DNA of 64,000 nucleotides from Butyrivibrio sp. (GCA_015056565.1 SVGB01000005.1:83044-147043), one strand, 5' to 3'. Shown: positions 54,629 to 63,813, counted from the stretch's first letter. The notes: generated by a model from the sequence alone, not told the origin. Numbers and translations are program-made.

Positions 54629-56377
54629 ATGTTAAAAACACTTTTATCCCAGGTAAAAGAATACAAACTCCCATCGATACTGACACCTGCCTGCATGCTT
54701 GGAGAGGTAATCTGCGAAATGATCATTCCTATCCTTATGGCCAGGATCGTTGACATCGGTATCTACGGGAAGAATATGGAGTACATCTTTGAGACCGGAG
54801 GCATGATGATCGTCATCGCCATCTTTGGTCTTTTGTGCGGTATTGGAGGAGCTTATTTTGGATCCAAGGCATCCACCGGCTTTGCCAAGAACCTAAGGAA
54901 GGCTATGTTTGACAACATCCAGACCTTCTCTTTTTCCAACATCGATAAGTTCAAGGCTTCCGGTCTTGTAACAAGGCTTACAACTGATGTGACAAACATC
55001 CAGAACGCTTACATGATGACCCTTAGAATGGCCATGAGAGCACCATCTTCAATGATAGTTGCCATGGTCATGAGCTTTATCATAAGCCCAAGACTTGCAA
55101 GCATCTACTTTATTGCGGTCTTGTTCCTGTCTCTGATCATCATGTTTGTTATGAACAGAGCTTCCAAGTACTTTAAAGAAGTATTTGAAAAGTATGATGC
55201 GCTCAACGAAAGTGTACAGGAGAACGTATCAGCCATCAGAGTTGTTAAGGCATATGTCCGTGAGGACTACGAAAACGACAAGTTCAAAAAAGCAGCCCTT
55301 AACATCTACAACATGTTCGTCAAAGCGGAGATGAACGTAGTTTACATGAGCCCCATTATGACAGGTACAGTTTATGCCTGCATCCTTCTTATCAGCTGGT
55401 TTGGTGCTCACATGATAGTTGGCGGCGAGCTTTCAACAGGAAATCTCATGAGCCTTCTTACCTACTGTATGAACATTCTTATGAGCCTTATGTTCCTTGC
55501 AGTTATCTTCGTAATGCTCACCATGGCGTCAGCAAGTGGTAAGAGAATTGCCGAGGTCATCGAAGAAAAAGCTGATCTTACAAACTGCGACGATCCTGTA
55601 ATGGAAGTTAAGGATGGCAGTATTTCTTTTGAAAATGTGGATTTTGCATATGACAAGGAGTCCGAGGAACCGGTTCTTAAAAACATAAATCTTGACATCA
55701 GATCTGGCGAGACCATAGGCGTCATCGGAGGAACAGGATCAGCCAAGTCCTCCCTTGTAAACCTCATCAGCAGACTTTACGACGTGACAAATGGCAGTGT
55801 AAAGGTCGGCGGGGTAGATGTAAGACAGTACAACATGGAGGTTTTAAGAGATCAGGTTTCAGTTGTTTTGCAAAAGAACGTTCTCTTTTCCGGAACTATT
55901 CTTGATAACCTCAGGTGGGGCAACAAGGCTGCCACAGAAGAGGAGTGCAAAAAAGCCTGTCAGATGGCCTGCGCAGATGAATTTATCGAGAAAATGCCTG
56001 ATGGCTACAACACTGTGATAGAGCAGGGAGGAACCAACGTATCAGGCGGTCAGAGACAGAGACTCTGCATTGCAAGGGCGCTTCTTAAAAAGCCAAAGAT
56101 CCTTATTCTTGATGACTCCACAAGTGCTGTAGATACAGCTACGGATGCCAGGATCAGAAAGGCATTTGCAGAGGAGATACCAGGAACCACCAAGCTCATC
56201 ATTGCTCAGAGGATCAATTCAGTTCAGAACTGCGACCGCATCATTGTAATGGATGACGGAATGATAAATGGCTTTGGAACTCACGATGAGCTCCTTAAGA
56301 ACAATGATATCTACAGAGAAGTTTATGAATCCCAGACTGGCGCCAGCGGAGACGCTGACTTCGACCGTCCGGCTTAA
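54629..56377 (+). CDS. ABC exporter half-transporter with degenerate ATPase site
   Basis: 582 residues: six TM helices (about 15-310), then a nucleotide-binding domain. Signature NVSGGQ is good, but Walker B reads ILILDDSTSAVD, with Asp where the catalytic Glu stands, and Walker A reads GGTGSAKSS, with Ala for the conserved Gly before Lys. These features mark the degenerate half of a heterodimeric exporter of the TM287/288 or BmrCD type. The frame opens at 54593, but ATG 54629 with GAGGGAGAG upstream gives the normal MLKTLLSQVKEYK start. The partner begins 15 bases later. Substrate unknown; drugs or peptides are possible. Confidence 0.93.
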   Translation: MLKTLLSQVKEYKLPSILTPACMLGEVICEMIIPILMARIVDIGIYGKNMEYIFETGGMMIVIAIFGLLCGIGGAYFGSKASTGFAKNLRKAMFDNIQTFSFSNIDKFKASGLVTRLTTDVTNIQNAYMMTLRMAMRAPSSMIVAMVMSFIISPRLASIYFIAVLFLSLIIMFVMNRASKYFKEVFEKYDALNESVQENVSAIRVVKAYVREDYENDKFKKAALNIYNMFVKAEMNVVYMSPIMTGTVYACILLISWFGAHMIVGGELSTGNLMSLLTYCMNILMSLMFLAVIFVMLTMASASGKRIAEVIEEKADLTNCDDPVMEVKDGSISFENVDFAYDKESEEPVLKNINLDIRSGETIGVIGGTGSAKSSLVNLISRLYDVTNGSVKVGGVDVRQYNMEVLRDQVSVVLQKNVLFSGTILDNLRWGNKAATEEECKKACQMACADEFIEKMPDGYNTVIEQGGTNVSGGQRQRLCIARALLKKPKILILDDSTSAVDTATDARIRKAFAEEIPGTTKLIIAQRINSVQNCDRIIVMDDGMINGFGTHDELLKNNDIYREVYESQTGASGDADFDRPA

Positions 56378-56392
56378 GTGGAGGAACATAAA

Positions 56393-58327
56393 ATGGCAGA
56401 GACAAAAGAAATAAAGGGCGGACCAGGAAACAGAGGCCGCGGAATGCCAAGGCCTAAGGTGGAAAATCCTGGAAAGCTATTTAAAAGAATCATGGGGTAT
56501 GTGTTTAAGTTCTATCCCTTACATATGTTAACAGTGCTTGTCTGCATACTGCTCACAGTATTTTCAAGTGTCCAGGGAACTCTTTTTACAAAGAGCCTTA
56601 TCGACTCTTATATTCAGCCAATGCTTGATCAGGGCAGCACGGACTACGGACCGCTTCTTGCAGCTATTGTAAGAGTTGCAGGGTTCTATGCTCTTGGCGT
56701 CTTCTCAGCATTTTTGCAGGCAAGAGTCATGGTTGAGATAAACCAGGGAACTCTAAAGAGACTTAGAGAAGACCTCTTTACCCACATGGAAAGCCTTCCT
56801 ATCAAGTATTTTGACACACATGCCCACGGCGACATCATGTCAATTTACACCAACGATATCGATACCTTGAGGCAGATGATAAGCCAGAGTATCCCACAGC
56901 TTCTTTCAAGTGCCATCACTATCGTATCGGTTTTTGTATCGATGATCGTACTGTCTATACCACTTACCGTTGTGACTATGCTGATGGTGGCGCTGATGCT
57001 ATTTTGCTCAGCTAAGGCTACCAAGTCTTCAGGTAAGAACTTTGTAGCGCAGCAGAAAAACTTGGGACAGCTTAATGGCTTCATCGAGGAGATGATGACA
57101 GGCCAAAAGGTGGTAAAGGTCTTTAACCACGAAAAAGAAGCAATAGAAAGATTTGATGAGCTCAACGAAGAGCTTTGCCAGAGCGCATTTAAGGCAAATG
57201 CTTATTCAGGAGCTCTTGGACCAATAAACGCTCAGCTGGGTAACACAAGCTATGTGCTCTGTGCAATGATAGGTGCAGCAATCGCACTTTCTGACAGCAT
57301 TGCAGTTGGATTTACAGTTGGTGGTCTTGCAAGCTTTTTGGCATTTAATAAGAGCTTTTCAATGCCGATCAACCAGGTCAGCATGCAGTTTAACTCCATC
57401 ATCATGGCTCTTGCAGGAGCAGAGAGGATCTTTAAGCTCCTTGATGAGCAGCCTGAGACAGACGACGGATACGTTATGCTGGTTGACTGTGAGGAGAAGG
57501 ATGGACAGATCATAGAGGCAGATCATCACACAGGGCACTGGGCATGGAAACACTATCACAAGGCCACTGATACTACAACATATCAGCCCATGGAAGGTGA
57601 TGTTACCTTTAACGGAGTGGACTTTGGATATACAGATGAAAAGATGGTGCTTCACGATATTGTGCTTCACGCAAAGCCGGGTCAGAAGATTGCCTTTGTC
57701 GGCTCAACCGGAGCAGGAAAGACCACGATCACAAATCTCATCAATCGTTTCTATGATATCCAGGATGGTAAGATAAGATACGACAATATCAACATCAACA
57801 AGATAAAAAAGTCAGACCTTAGAAGGTCTTTGGGAATTGTTCTTCAGGATACGCACCTCTTTACAGGAACTGTAATGGACAATATAAGGTACGGAAAACT
57901 TGACGCTTCAGATGATGAAGTGATCGCAGCAGCCAAGCTCGCCAATGCTCACAGCTTTATAAAGAGACTTCCTGAGGGGTACGACACAATGCTAACCGGA
58001 GACGGTGCAAACCTCTCTCAGGGACAGAGACAGCTCCTTGCAATTGCAAGGGCGGCAATTGCAGATCCGCCGGTTCTCATCCTGGATGAAGCAACTTCTT
58101 CAATTGATACCAGAACTGAGAAGATTGTTCAGGATGGTATGGACAGGCTGATGAAGGGAAGGACAACCTTTGTCATCGCCCACAGGCTATCAACCGTAAG
58201 AAACTCAGACTGCATCATAGTCCTTGAACAGGGCAGGATCATCGAGCAGGGCACACATGACGAGCTAATCGCTAAAAAGCAGAAGTACTACCAGCTGTAC
58301 ACCGGTATGAAATCTGAGACAGCGTGA
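56393..58327 (+). CDS. ABC exporter half-transporter, catalytically complete half
   Basis: 644 residues: basic Gly-rich start, six TM helices (about 40-340) and an ATPase domain with Walker A GSTGAGKTT and Walker B LILDEATSSID. The signature is LSQGQ instead of LSGGQ, which pairs with the degenerate half. Between the TM part and the ATPase core is an insertion (about 380-425) with the His/Trp-rich stretch HHTGHWAWKHYHK, seen in other Clostridial heterodimeric exporters and perhaps metal-binding. GTG at 56378 is possible, but GGAGG fits the ATG at 56393. Confidence 0.93.
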   Translation: MAETKEIKGGPGNRGRGMPRPKVENPGKLFKRIMGYVFKFYPLHMLTVLVCILLTVFSSVQGTLFTKSLIDSYIQPMLDQGSTDYGPLLAAIVRVAGFYALGVFSAFLQARVMVEINQGTLKRLREDLFTHMESLPIKYFDTHAHGDIMSIYTNDIDTLRQMISQSIPQLLSSAITIVSVFVSMIVLSIPLTVVTMLMVALMLFCSAKATKSSGKNFVAQQKNLGQLNGFIEEMMTGQKVVKVFNHEKEAIERFDELNEELCQSAFKANAYSGALGPINAQLGNTSYVLCAMIGAAIALSDSIAVGFTVGGLASFLAFNKSFSMPINQVSMQFNSIIMALAGAERIFKLLDEQPETDDGYVMLVDCEEKDGQIIEADHHTGHWAWKHYHKATDTTTYQPMEGDVTFNGVDFGYTDEKMVLHDIVLHAKPGQKIAFVGSTGAGKTTITNLINRFYDIQDGKIRYDNININKIKKSDLRRSLGIVLQDTHLFTGTVMDNIRYGKLDASDDEVIAAAKLANAHSFIKRLPEGYDTMLTGDGANLSQGQRQLLAIARAAIADPPVLILDEATSSIDTRTEKIVQDGMDRLMKGRTTFVIAHRLSTVRNSDCIIVLEQGRIIEQGTHDELIAKKQKYYQLYTGMKSETA

Positions 58328-58334
58328 ATATATG

Positions 58335-58406
58335 TGAGTCAGTGGGGACGTTACAGTTTGACTCATTGTAAACAACGAGTCAAACTGTAACGTCCCCACT
58401 GACTCA
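58335..58406. repeat. Palindrome P5, 30-bp perfect arms
   Basis: Arms 58335-58364 and 58377-58406 are exact reverse complements with a 12-base loop. The arm begins TGAGTCAGTGGGGACGTTAC. AGTCAGTGGGGAC is also in P1 (7641-7684). It fills the short gap between the ABC exporter and the next gene and ends just before that gene's ribosome site. Confidence 0.95.
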
Positions 58407-58420
58407 TAAGAGGAGCAATA

Positions 58421-60028
58421 ATGGCTCATTTGTCTGATTACGTTCTCTGGAAGGGCGACCTGGATTTTAGAGAGCGGGAATTTAGAATTGAAGATAACCT
58501 GGTTCTGTCTGAGCTTGTATATATTGATTACAAGCCTTTTTTCGAGTACAAAAAAACTGATAAGGTCACTTTGCGGGATGCCATCTATAACCTGGAAGAT
58601 ATGCACGCCATAAGAAATACCCGTGCGGGCTCGGGAAAAGAAGATCAGGACTTTGCCAGGTACTGCGCACAAAGTAAGCGCTTTGGAAATGTAGTCCTTT
58701 CTGACTTTCAGGATATATTTGATACCTCAGACAAGCAGTTTGCAGCAGTTACCTACACCTTAGGTGACGGTACAACGGTCATTGCATTCAGGGGGACAGA
58801 TTCCACCATAATTGGCTGGAAGGAAGACTTCATGATAAGCTACACAAATGTTCCTTCCCAGGACCTGGCTCTTGACTATGCCATAAGGCATGTGAATGAA
58901 GCTTCTAAAGATGTGATAATCCTTGGTCACTCCAAGGGAGCCCATCTTGCTCTTTACGCCGCAGCTCATCTTGATATCAGGCAGCAGGCCAAGCTAAAGA
59001 GAGTCTATATTAATGATGGGCCTGGCTTTTGCGATGAAGTCCTTGATAAGTCCCTTATCAACAATATTCTTGATAAGATCACCAAGATAACTCCTGAATA
59101 CTCAATTATTGGCAGGATCTTTGAACCTCCGGCAGGGGAGAACATCATAGTAAGAAGTTCAGCCCATGCTCTTATCCAGCACAGCATGCAGACCTGGATG
59201 CTTGGCCCTGAGGGGCTTATAACCTGTAAGGACCATGCTCCTGAGAGCCACCTTATTACAGATTTAATTGACCGTTTTGTGGAGGGCATGGATCTTGGGG
59301 CCAGGGAAAACTTCATTGACAGTCTCTTTAACTCCATGACTGACACCGGGGCCAACACCATAAGAGAGTTCGCCATGAAAGGGCCTGAAGCCTTTGAAGA
59401 GCTTCTTTTCAATATGGCAGGCAGCGATGCCCTTAACTTAAAAAACAAGGCAAAGAGCATAAAAAAAGAAGACGATGACAGCAAGGGAATCTTTGTAAGA
59501 ACCTGGGGACTGATCAACAGAAAAGAGTCAATAAGGATTGGCCTTACGCTACTTCTTAGCATATTAAGCTTTGCGTTTCCTGACTTTGCCATGGAATCCG
59601 TGGTGTTCGCAGTCCTTGTATTTACCTGCATCTACGAGGTTGTGCTCACCATAAGGCACTTAAAGAACTCAGAATGGGATTTCAAAAAAGAAAGACCACG
59701 AGTTATGCTCTGTATCGTGCTTTGGGTTCTGACCTCAGCAGTTCTGGTGAAGGAAGGAGCTCTTTTTGTGGTATCCAGCATGATCTTAGGAGTACTGCTT
59801 CTTTCTCTTGCTTATCAGAACATCATCAATTTCAGAATCTACAACACCAAGGTGTTCGAGCGCTTCAGATATTCATTTGAAGGGATCGTAACTTTCCTTT
59901 TGGGGGCGTATATCCTTATAATGCCTGACATTGAGAACAGCTGGTACATGCTATCCTGCGGAACCCTTCTTCTTACAGATTCCATTTTTGAGATATTAAA
60001 ACTCCTTCGGGACAGGAAAAAGAAATAA
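58421..60028 (+). CDS. Alpha/beta hydrolase (DUF2974/Mbeg1-like) with C-terminal membrane region
   Basis: 535 residues. The N-terminal 330 residues follow the DUF2974/Mbeg1-like lipase-type fold: YTLGDGTTVIAFRGTDSTII, the nucleophile Ser171 in LGHSKGAHLALYAA, and DGPGF. The C-terminal 150 residues have about five TM helices (from about 375), resembling HdeD/DUF308 membrane proteins. It would place an esterase-like domain on the inner face of the membrane. The substrate is unknown. AGAGGAG precedes the start, and P5 ends only 14 bases upstream. Confidence 0.85.
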   Translation: MAHLSDYVLWKGDLDFREREFRIEDNLVLSELVYIDYKPFFEYKKTDKVTLRDAIYNLEDMHAIRNTRAGSGKEDQDFARYCAQSKRFGNVVLSDFQDIFDTSDKQFAAVTYTLGDGTTVIAFRGTDSTIIGWKEDFMISYTNVPSQDLALDYAIRHVNEASKDVIILGHSKGAHLALYAAAHLDIRQQAKLKRVYINDGPGFCDEVLDKSLINNILDKITKITPEYSIIGRIFEPPAGENIIVRSSAHALIQHSMQTWMLGPEGLITCKDHAPESHLITDLIDRFVEGMDLGARENFIDSLFNSMTDTGANTIREFAMKGPEAFEELLFNMAGSDALNLKNKAKSIKKEDDDSKGIFVRTWGLINRKESIRIGLTLLLSILSFAFPDFAMESVVFAVLVFTCIYEVVLTIRHLKNSEWDFKKERPRVMLCIVLWVLTSAVLVKEGALFVVSSMILGVLLLSLAYQNIINFRIYNTKVFERFRYSFEGIVTFLLGAYILIMPDIENSWYMLSCGTLLLTDSIFEILKLLRDRKKK

Positions 60029-60047
60029 TTAAGTATTTATTAAATTC

Positions 60048-60112
60048 AGGACAGATGCTAACGAAATATTATATTATATAATTAGGTATTTATCGGAAGG
60101 AGCATCTGTCCT
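60048..60112 (+). promoter_or_regulatory. Inverted repeat enclosing promoter and ribosome site of the next gene
   Basis: AGGACAGATGCT (60048-60059) and AGCATCTGTCCT (60101-60112) are perfect 12-bp inverted repeats, 41 bases apart. The right arm ends on the base before the ATG and covers part of the ribosome site GGAAGGAG. A TATAAT is at 60077-60082 between the arms. It acts either as an RNA hairpin masking the start or as a pair of operator sites. Confidence 0.55.
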
Positions 60113-60877
60113 ATGTCAGTTTTTACAGTTACGAAAAATGAAGCTGAGGCTTTTAAAGATTTTTTTCCTGAAGATATATATAGCAATATTGGAAAAGAAA
60201 ACTACTACACCCTGGGGGCTTTTGACGACGAGGAATTCGTTGCAGGAGTCCTGCAGTTTTTTGTGGGATTTGATGAAAACAAAGGCACCTACTCCAGGAT
60301 ATGCTATCTCTATGTCCCTGAGGAGTTTACAGACGGCGATATAGCATTTCTTCTCATGGACGAATATAAAAATGTTGCGTTTGAAAGCGGAATTTCGGAA
60401 AACTTAGTGGAAGTTTTAGATGATTCCTGCGTCTTTGTCTATGCCTCACAGGCAAAAGAGCTGTGTGAGATGGATTCTATAAAAGCTGCCTCTGGCAAAA
60501 ACATCTATAGCATTTCTTTTATCGACAATCTCGAGTTTATCAAGATAAAAAAACAAGTGGCTAACGGAGCAGAACTTGAGCGAAAGAGGTTCTACGAAGA
60601 TGAGATAAGCTCTTTTTACAAAGCAAAAGACGGATGTGCACTGCTCCTTGTAAAAAAGGACGCCGCTGAAAATCTTGTTATAAATTTCCTTGGATGTGAC
60701 AGACTTGAAATTACTGGCAAACTCAAAGACCTCGTATCTTACAGTATAAAAAGAGCCAAAGACCAGTACGGAGAGGATAAGATCATCCGGATAGAATGCA
60801 AAGATTTTTCGGAATTTTATAAGGTTTGTGGAGCTATTCCGGAAATACAGCCCTTTTCAATTTCTGCCAATTCTTAA
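60113..60877 (+). CDS. Hypothetical protein, possibly acetyltransferase-like
   Basis: 254 residues, soluble. Not recognised with confidence. The first 50 residues (FFPEDIYSNIGKENYYTLGA) align by eye with the start of the protein at 62914 (YLTEDVAENIGRTFYSGLIA), and the mixed alpha/beta pattern with repeats of about 120 residues suggests a tandem GNAT-like fold. No acetyl-CoA loop is clear. It is the first gene of a likely three-gene unit with the kinase-like gene and the second acetyltransferase-like gene. Expression is probably controlled through the inverted repeat at 60048-60112. Confidence 0.7.
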   Translation: MSVFTVTKNEAEAFKDFFPEDIYSNIGKENYYTLGAFDDEEFVAGVLQFFVGFDENKGTYSRICYLYVPEEFTDGDIAFLLMDEYKNVAFESGISENLVEVLDDSCVFVYASQAKELCEMDSIKAASGKNIYSISFIDNLEFIKIKKQVANGAELERKRFYEDEISSFYKAKDGCALLLVKKDAAENLVINFLGCDRLEITGKLKDLVSYSIKRAKDQYGEDKIIRIECKDFSEFYKVCGAIPEIQPFSISANS

Positions 60878-60955
60878 GCTATATCCGTATAAATCATAAA
60901 TGATTCGATTTTTGATAACGATGCACAAAATTGTGATCACACAAAGGGATACTGT

Positions 60956-62917
60956 ATGGATACTCAAAAACTCTATAAATGGAATAGTCAGCAGGATATG
61001 AATATTGGCATTCTGAAAGATCCAAAAGAGATCAAAGAGGCCAAGGCTCTTGATGATGCTTTAATGCAAAAAGAAAAGATGGATGAAATTGGCAAGGACA
61101 TCTTCGAGAGTAATATGATCAAAGAAGCTCCCATGGATGTGCCTCTTATCCAGGATAAAAGACAGAACGTTGAGGCTAACATGCCTGAATCTGTCAGTGT
61201 TTTTAGCATGAAACGCTCCCTTATTAGCGAAGGTAAGTACACTTTTCTGTCAGGTGGAACCTTCAAAAAAGCAAAAAGGACAGCTCCCTCAGGCAAGTAT
61301 ATGCAGCCTATTCTTGATAACCTGGCTAAACTGGACAGACTCTTTGAAAAGGAGTTTGATGTAAAGGATCAGGAAGCTATACACAATGGTTTTCGTGATG
61401 CTATTCTTTCCTGTGAAAAATACATATCAAATAGGAATCCATGGACAGCAGAGGGTAAGGCAAGACTTCAGATGGTCAAGGACTTTCAGAAACAGCTGCA
61501 GACTGAGTCGATACAGTTTGAGGACAGAATGCAGGAGCTTGCAGATGAGCCTAAGCAGGCAGATCAAAAGCAGGTAGCAAAAAAGAAAACTTGGCTAGAT
61601 GTACTTTCTAAAGTCAGAACGGAAGAAATTGAAAATGGCAAAAATGGATACGAAGTAGAAATAGGAGGAGAAGGAAGTTCCAAGGTATATATTATAAAAA
61701 AAGATGGCAAGAAGCGATTTTTTAAAGAAAATGAAAAAATGCCTTCAAGTTCCTTTTATGAATATTTTAAGGATGAAAAAAAGATGCTTTCAAAAAATAA
61801 CGATGAAAAAAGTATTCGTCGAAAAGGATATCTTGATATCATCCATAAGGCTATGATAATGAAATATGCAACTGAAAGTGATGCATATCATAGATTTGCA
61901 GGTTTGACCTCGAATGTTGATGTATTCAAAGAAGAATTGAAAAAGGCGCTTGGTTGGGATAAAAATTTTAAGAAAATGATCGATGAAATAAATGAAGAAG
62001 ATAGTAAGTACGTTTTTGATGTTTTAATACAGGGAACAAGGAACATGACTCTTAGTAATATGTGCATAGAAAAAGGCATGATCGATAAGGGGGCTGAAAT
62101 ATCGAAAAGAAACGTTGCTACCAGCAGGATGGCGAAGATGCTGGGACTTGAAAATCTGGTTACAAAATCATCACTTGTCAATCTGAAAGTTAATGGCAAA
62201 AACATGCAGGGAATTTCCATGGAGGAAGCGCAAGGAGAAGCATTCCAAGAAATACGTGAAAAAGCAGGAAAAGCCAAAAAGCGGAGGACCTACACGCCAG
62301 ATTGCTTTAGGAAGCTTCTGAACCTTCAGGTATTTGATATTATATGCGGGCAGGTTGACAGAAACGCATACAATTATCTTGGCAAAGTAACGCAAACAGA
62401 TGATAAGACAGTTGTGCAAGTTGAAGATATCAAGGGCATTGATAATGATGCGTCTTTTGGAAACCTTACCTACAAAGATGTTGTAAAGAAAGGTTTCGGC
62501 GATCTACATGCTCTGGTAAGCATCGAGAGTGATGGAAAACTTACTGCACCATATATGGACGAGGAACTTGCTAATAGTATCCTTAAGCTGGACGCAAAGA
62601 TCATCGACTATACTATGTGCGATATCTTAAGTAAAAATGAGAGGAATGCACTGATAGACCGAATAGAAGGTTTAAAGAAACTGATAAACAAGACCAGGGC
62701 TCAGGAACAAAGACTTAGATCAAAGAAAAAGAAAGTCAATTCGGTATTTATAAAAAATGACCAAAATAGTTGGAGCGAGGCATTTTCTAACTATAAAACG
62801 CAGTTTGGGAAAAAATATATTGAAAATCCCCGAAGGGCTGACAACGGTGTGTTCTATACTACGTATCTCAAACCCGAATTTCTGCACGAAAAAAATCATA
62901 ATAGGAGACCCAAATGA
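60956..62917 (+). CDS. Kinase-like protein with HipA/PI-kinase-type motifs
   Basis: 653 residues, soluble, basic. The first 220 residues are helical and unknown. From about 235 I see a kinase-type core. GGEGSSKVYIIKKDGKKRFF ends just before Lys257 and looks like a glycine loop and ATP-binding Lys. RNVATSRMAKMLGLENLV matches the helix of bacterial PI3/4-kinase-like proteins. FDIICGQVDRNAYNYL matches the catalytic loop (usual DRHxxN; here Asp468-Arg469-Asn470 and Asn473). VEDIKGIDNDASFG supplies metal-binding Asp496/Asp498. The His-to-Asn change is unusual. A protein or lipid kinase fold is inferred, and the substrate is unknown. The stop overlaps the next gene (ATGA). Confidence 0.7.
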   Translation: MDTQKLYKWNSQQDMNIGILKDPKEIKEAKALDDALMQKEKMDEIGKDIFESNMIKEAPMDVPLIQDKRQNVEANMPESVSVFSMKRSLISEGKYTFLSGGTFKKAKRTAPSGKYMQPILDNLAKLDRLFEKEFDVKDQEAIHNGFRDAILSCEKYISNRNPWTAEGKARLQMVKDFQKQLQTESIQFEDRMQELADEPKQADQKQVAKKKTWLDVLSKVRTEEIENGKNGYEVEIGGEGSSKVYIIKKDGKKRFFKENEKMPSSSFYEYFKDEKKMLSKNNDEKSIRRKGYLDIIHKAMIMKYATESDAYHRFAGLTSNVDVFKEELKKALGWDKNFKKMIDEINEEDSKYVFDVLIQGTRNMTLSNMCIEKGMIDKGAEISKRNVATSRMAKMLGLENLVTKSSLVNLKVNGKNMQGISMEEAQGEAFQEIREKAGKAKKRRTYTPDCFRKLLNLQVFDIICGQVDRNAYNYLGKVTQTDDKTVVQVEDIKGIDNDASFGNLTYKDVVKKGFGDLHALVSIESDGKLTAPYMDEELANSILKLDAKIIDYTMCDILSKNERNALIDRIEGLKKLINKTRAQEQRLRSKKKKVNSVFIKNDQNSWSEAFSNYKTQFGKKYIENPRRADNGVFYTTYLKPEFLHEKNHNRRPK

Positions 62918-63765
62918 ACATCATAGAACTTACAGAAGACAATATTGAAGAGTATATGGAGTATCTTACAGAAGATGTTGCAGAGAACATCGGAAGGACT
63001 TTTTATAGTGGACTTATAGCCACTGATGATTTTGGAACTCCCGCAGGCGGCATTGTATGGAGATATAAGAACATGCTTAATGATTCTGACAAGGAGAGTC
63101 ATATAGAATGGCTTCAGGCTGACGAAGAGGACGTTTTTAATGAACTTTTTGATAAGTATGACAGGGAAGTAAAACAGGAGGGCATAGCCACGTCATTCTT
63201 TTGCCTGCCTGCAAAGACCAGTAAGGACCTTAAGAAGATGTTAAAGGAAAGAGGCTTTACCGTAAATCTCATGGAGGGTGACAGTATTACTGCAAAGCTG
63301 TCTGAGATAGCAGATATCAGTGCATTTGCCAAGATAAGTATTTCAGACGCTGTAATGCCGCTAAGGAGTGCAACTCAACGAGGCTTTTCAGCTGCAGTTA
63401 GCAGGACTCTTGTGCAGGGACACTATGGAACCTGTGAGGATCTCGCATACCTTCCAAGGCTCTACTTTGAAAATGATGTATCCTGCTATGCTGAGATTGA
63501 TGGACAGATAGTGGGAATGCTGCTTCTTCACAGGACACCATCGGAGCAGCTTGAGGTGGTGCTGATGCATGTTACAGGAAAAAATTCTGTAAAGCTTCTT
63601 CCTCAGCTCATAAAGCAGGCTGTTGAAAGCGCTTATGAAGCTTATGATCCAGATACCAGGATAATCATAAATCGTCACGACTATGCATCTCTCGCCCTTG
63701 GAGAAAGACTCTTTCCAAGGGGCTTTGGAATACCGGTTTATGAAGGTGAAAGGGCTGAAGAGTAA
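62914..63765 (+). CDS. GNAT-like acetyltransferase family protein
   Basis: 283 residues, soluble. The C-terminal half has a GNAT-like run of strands (VSCYAEIDGQIVGMLLLHRT, then LEVVLMHVTGKNSVKLLPQL and a helix), which fits an acyl-CoA N-acyltransferase. The N-terminal half looks like a second, degenerate copy. The ATG overlaps the stop of the kinase-like gene by four bases, so the two are translationally coupled. It resembles the protein at 60113. A terminator follows. Confidence 0.75.
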   Translation: MNIIELTEDNIEEYMEYLTEDVAENIGRTFYSGLIATDDFGTPAGGIVWRYKNMLNDSDKESHIEWLQADEEDVFNELFDKYDREVKQEGIATSFFCLPAKTSKDLKKMLKERGFTVNLMEGDSITAKLSEIADISAFAKISISDAVMPLRSATQRGFSAAVSRTLVQGHYGTCEDLAYLPRLYFENDVSCYAEIDGQIVGMLLLHRTPSEQLEVVLMHVTGKNSVKLLPQLIKQAVESAYEAYDPDTRIIINRHDYASLALGERLFPRGFGIPVYEGERAEE

Positions 63766-63780
63766 ATATATAGGCATGCT

Positions 63781-63813
63781 AAAAGAGGTTCTGAAAACAG
63801 AACCTCTTTTTAT
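63781..63813. terminator. Bidirectional terminator
   Basis: AAAAGAGGTTCTG (63781-63793) and CAGAACCTCTTTT (63798-63810) pair perfectly over 13 bp, with T tracts in both directions. It serves the acetyltransferase-like gene and the minus-strand cheY-like gene. Confidence 0.9.
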
